Below are positions 60,196 through 64,000 of a stretch of 64,000 nucleotides of DNA, one piece after another (position 1 is the stretch's first letter; each line of letters starts with the position of its first letter). Made by a program: the position numbers and the translations under genes. Below the pieces are notes generated by a model that had not been told where the DNA came from, did no database searches, and saw nothing but the letters and a program-made list of their open reading frames with translations. Source of the DNA: Mytilus galloprovincialis. Taxonomy: Eukaryota; Mollusca; Bivalvia; Mytilida; Mytilidae. Where the stretch lies: the NCBI RefSeq assembly GCF_965363235.1, contig NC_134841.1, positions 37,663,440 through 37,727,439 on the forward strand, read 5' to 3'.

Positions 60196-62870
60196 TTACG
60201 GCCATTATGTACTATCTATAAGAATGGCTCTTGCTATCATTTGTTGAGAGTGGGGCATATTTTAAATTTTTATGGGAAAAAACTGGTGGTCAAATTTTTA
60301 AAAAATTTTGCCAGAAAAACAGACTGATATAGCTTTTCAAATATATTGGTTTTTTTTTTATATGAATGACAACACATTCTTCTTCAAGTACTAGACCCAT
60401 CATATTCACTTTTGGAGGCTGAACTTGAGACCCCCTTTTTTAGTTTGGACTCAAATTTAAATCCAGAATAAAAACCTGACAAGTGAAGAATATCTGTGAT
60501 CTAAAATTCGTCTCAGTTATCACTATATACTATGCTATTGTCAATTTAGGATAAATTTTTTAAAATATTATCATATATATATATATATATATACCCTTAT
60601 ACCCATATTTTCTGAAATTTTGAAGTTTGACCGATTTTTGAATGTAAATGATGCCATATTTGAGTTGCCAATTTTTTTAAACCTATGGTCCAAATCTTTT
60701 GTAATTTTATTAAGATGTTCAGCTAGACTTAGTTTATCAACGTGCAAAAAATAAGAAAAAAATTAACCACAGATTTTTTTAAGGGTATAATGTTGGGTAT
60801 AGAACAGGTTATGCATCCAGTGGTGAAATCTCTGAATAATAAACTTAATAAACCATTTTCCTAAGTCTAAAACATATTTAAACAAGAGCCGGTCATGACT
60901 TTCCAGTATACCTTGTAAAAAATGACATTTTCATATTATTAATTTTATTTTCTGTCTTCCAATCAGTTATGTCTGCTTATATGTAGATCTTGTAAAGTTG
61001 CAATTAGTATGTCTTCTAATGACGATCATTTTTACTGTTTAGAGTTTATAACATTCCCCACTATCTATTACAGTTTTGAGATAAAAAAAAAATTATAAAT
61101 TATAAATGACGAAAAAAAATCTCTTTTTTACAGCAATCTATCATCATAGCATTGACAATTTTGCAGTTTTGCCTTATTTGTAAATTATTGTTTCTCTCTG
61201 ACTTCTATAGCCAATAACTGCTATCTAATTTGATGATTTCTGACAAGTATTTCTTCTAAATAAAAAATTAGAGACACAGAATGGATCTATAGAAGTTTTC
61301 GAAATGTGTATTGCTGTTTTTCCAAGGATACTTCTGTTTTGTTGCAGTGTGCGCATGGAGTAATGTCTTGAAGTAAATAGAGATTTCCAGTGACCACTTG
61401 CAATGCATGTGTGTGTTTGAAACTCATGGATTGCTGCTAGGAAAAGCATTTCTTAAAGAATTTATATTTGTTTCAAATAAAGAAATACTTGGCACAAGTA
61501 AAGTTTGACCCTGTCCAATACTGCAGAGAAAATTTCACATAACATATCATTGCATAAAAGAAAATAACCATAACTTGAAGTTCAAGTTCACCCATTTTTC
61601 GATGTGTACAAGCAATAGTAACCATGTAACCTCAAGTTTCCAAAATATTTCTTAGAAGCACCAAATAAAAACAGAATGGTTTTATGAAACACCCAAGAAA
61701 TATGCTTATGCACAGAAGTTTTTATCTTCAATAAAATGTAGGGTTTAATTTCCAACAACTATCAAATTCAAGTGAATATTTTTTTTCAACACTTTTTCGT
61801 ATGCAACCAGATGTGAAATTCTACTATTTGGTGGTATAAAACCATTAGATGCTCCATCTTTTTACAGTTATTTATATTTGTTTCATGATTTTTTTTTATA
61901 AATATAATGTATACTTCATTTACTTATGAACCTGGAATAAGAAATCAACTGAAACTCAAGTAACTATTAGCATTAATTTATTTTATATTCAAAATAAAAT
62001 TTTGTTTGTATATATAGTGTATAAATAAAAACAGAAAAAAAACATATATATCAATATACATTGCTATGCACTTTAGGAGAGCTGAAACTGTTTCTGATAA
62101 GTTTACTTTTGATTTTAATTCTACTTATAGATAGACATATATACAATAAAATAAAATACTGATTAGTATTGACTTGTTGTATCTTATATCTCACAATGTA
62201 TTATTTTTAACCTTGAGTATCTTTTCATAAAGGCTTCAAATATGAACCCAAATTTTATTAAATCAGAAAAAATTACAAAAATTTTAAATTTCAAAATTAA
62301 ATGCCTGTGTCCTCAATCCATTTCAAATTTCTTAACAAAAATATCAAGGTACCTTTTTCATTTATTTGCTTAATAGATAAGACTAAAATACAACACATTT
62401 ATATGGGAAAAAATTAATAATAACAAAACAATAGAGAACAGTCTCAACTCAATCCTTGCATATTTCAAGATCTATAACAGCCCTATCATAACAAATAAAA
62501 ATATATTATCAGTATAACAGCAAACAAGACAGTGACATTTCATAAGTAGCAGTTCGCTGTTTCGTGATCTTCACTTTTTCAGGGTAAAAATTTCAAGATT
62601 GTACATAAAGTCTGTGATTGGCTAACAATGTACCACACAATTGGTGTTTTCATTGTATCAGACCATGTGAGGGCTGCTATATCATACCATGCAGTCAAGG
62701 TCGTTAAAAGCTCCCACCATCATCGTTTAATGCTTTACAGTGACAACTGTTATTTAGCAATTTTTTTCAAAATTATGAAAGCGAATTTAACCAATAATGG
62801 TTAGTGTGTTAGTTGTTTTTTACCCATGGCAAACAGTTTTGAATAATTCTTATTTTTTTACTATCAAATA
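60196..62870. other. AT-rich intergenic DNA upstream of LONP1
   Basis: I find no gene here. There is an AT dinucleotide run near 60570-60592 and poly(A)/poly(T) tracts. Short ORFs such as 61225-61449 have no recognisable domain. Confidence 0.6.
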
Positions 62871-62871
62871 C

Positions 62872-62936
62872 TTATAGCAGAGACATAGATGTATATACAC
62901 ATATGTGTATATACATGTATGTCTCTGCTTATAGCA
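62872..62936. repeat. 52-bp near-perfect palindrome flanked by an 8-bp direct repeat
   Basis: The two 26-nt halves of 62877-62928 (GCAGAGACATAGATGTATAT... on the left) are complementary with a single mismatch. TTATAGCA occurs on both sides (62872-62879 and 62929-62936). An 8-bp duplication is the hAT pattern, so this may be a minimal hAT relic or a footprint. Confidence 0.65.
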
Positions 62937-63484
62937 ACTAGCAACATATATATATATAAATGTGTGAGTAAAATAAACACTTTACAAAAAAAAATGTAGA
63001 AATGAGATATTAGCAAATGAAAAAAAAATCAATTACATTTGCTTATTTGATTTTATGAAATTGGAATGTTTAATAATCAGAATTCAAAGTAAAATATTTC
63101 CATAGCAAGAGATTCATTCTTTGCTTTCTCAAAATCTATTTACCAATTTATTGATGCCAGTACCATTTTAAAAAGCAATAAGAAGATGTGGTACTGTACT
63201 TTTCTAAGTCAATAAATCATAAAAGAATATTTATCATCAGCCAACTGTTTTTTTTTAAATTGGAATGAGCTTGCAATTTTTCCTGCAATGCATATCATTG
63301 ATTGTGGTACAAAAATCCTTTTTTTTATAAATTGAAAATAAAATAAGCTTAAATGTATAAATATTACGCAATTGCAATTGGTTTACTGTTTTTTTGTTAT
63401 AATATGATTGTTGCTATAATCTTCTTTTTACAAATAAATGAAATACTAATAGATTGTTAGATTCATACTTATAACTTTCAGTTA

Positions 63485-63671
63485 GGGTTATTCCAGAAAA
63501 AAATGTATGGGGGGTTTGGAAGGCACATTATATTAATAATACATGGGTGATGGGTATCAGAGCAACTTTTCACACTATATGCACTTTAATTCTCAATTAC
63601 AATTGTCTGGGTGTCGGGTGCTGACAAAAACTGCCTTCCAACCCCCCATACATTTTTTTCTGGAATAGCCC
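63485..63671. mobile_element. Harbinger-like MITE, 187 bp
   Basis: Ends GGGTTATTCCAGAAAAAAAT and its near complement (one difference in the first bases, TTA versus CTA) extend about 40 bp. TTA duplications stand at 63482-63484 and 63672-63674. Size, TTA target and GGG start fit a PIF/Harbinger MITE. Confidence 0.8.
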
Positions 63672-64000
63672 TTATGTGTTTTTTTGATTTCAAATAAAAT
63701 AATAAAAAAATTGCAGACAACGGTGTTATTTCAATTTGGTTTAAGATCTTTATCAAGATCTCTTAAAAACAAAAGGAATTCATAAATATTACATACATGA
63801 AATGGCAATAAAATGACCACTAAATGACAAGATAAGATAAACCACAGTTATGACTATAGCATATTAGAATTACAACATTATCATTAGTAAGCATCTTTAG
63901 ATTTATAATAATATAATAATATATAGTTTTATAAAACAGCAGAGAACATAATAATCACTTTGAAGTTAACATAAGGGCATCACTATAGAAAATCTTATAG

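Overview
The window looks like nuclear DNA from a bivalve mollusc, most likely a mytilid mussel. It is AT-rich and intron-rich, and it is crowded with short interspersed repeats that I recognise by eye from bivalve sequence (inference, not a database result). Two protein-coding genes can be supported, both on the minus strand.

Positions 1-18,000 are intergenic. They hold a segmentally duplicated block (1-3,900) that recurs at 9,628-12,355 and 27,960-32,520. Two of the three copies end in a broken C-terminal fragment of a reverse transcriptase. The same stretch has several SINE-like repeats, foldback elements, a long hairpin at 9,291-9,457 and one possible orphan annexin-like exon near 4,480-4,640.

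Positions 18,679-24,201 hold a two-exon GIMAP/AIG1-type GTPase gene (316 aa). Its 4.6-kb intron carries a chain of repeats, including a 1.3-kb pearl/HINE-like element with seven tandem ~166-bp cores. Positions 24,600-33,500 are again intergenic, with duplicated block 3, a 270-bp tandem repeat and a second reverse-transcriptase remnant.

Positions 35,334-58,500 hold a complete mitochondrial Lon protease gene, LONP1. I assembled 22 coding exons, all with GT-AG junctions and consistent phases, giving 1,047 aa with a transit peptide, LON N-domain, AAA+ module (Walker A GPPGVGKT, Walker B LVLIDE) and the Ser-Lys protease domain. Its introns have collected a tRNA-derived SINE with a 12-bp target duplication, a 1.87-kb terminal-inverted-repeat element, two MITEs nested in a minisatellite, and several copies of a second pearl-like family.

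The most unusual observation is that two LONP1 5' splice sites (exons 13 and 7) lie at the edge of tandem arrays whose unit contains the splice donor itself. In exon 13 the unit also carries the last 46 nt of coding sequence, so intron 13 holds a dozen decoy copies of an exon end plus donor. The rest of the window (58,500-64,000) is upstream intergenic DNA with repeats, a near-perfect 52-bp palindrome and a small Harbinger-like MITE. The two genes have no obvious functional link: LONP1 is mitochondrial quality control, and the GIMAP-like GTPase belongs to a family tied to immunity and membranes.
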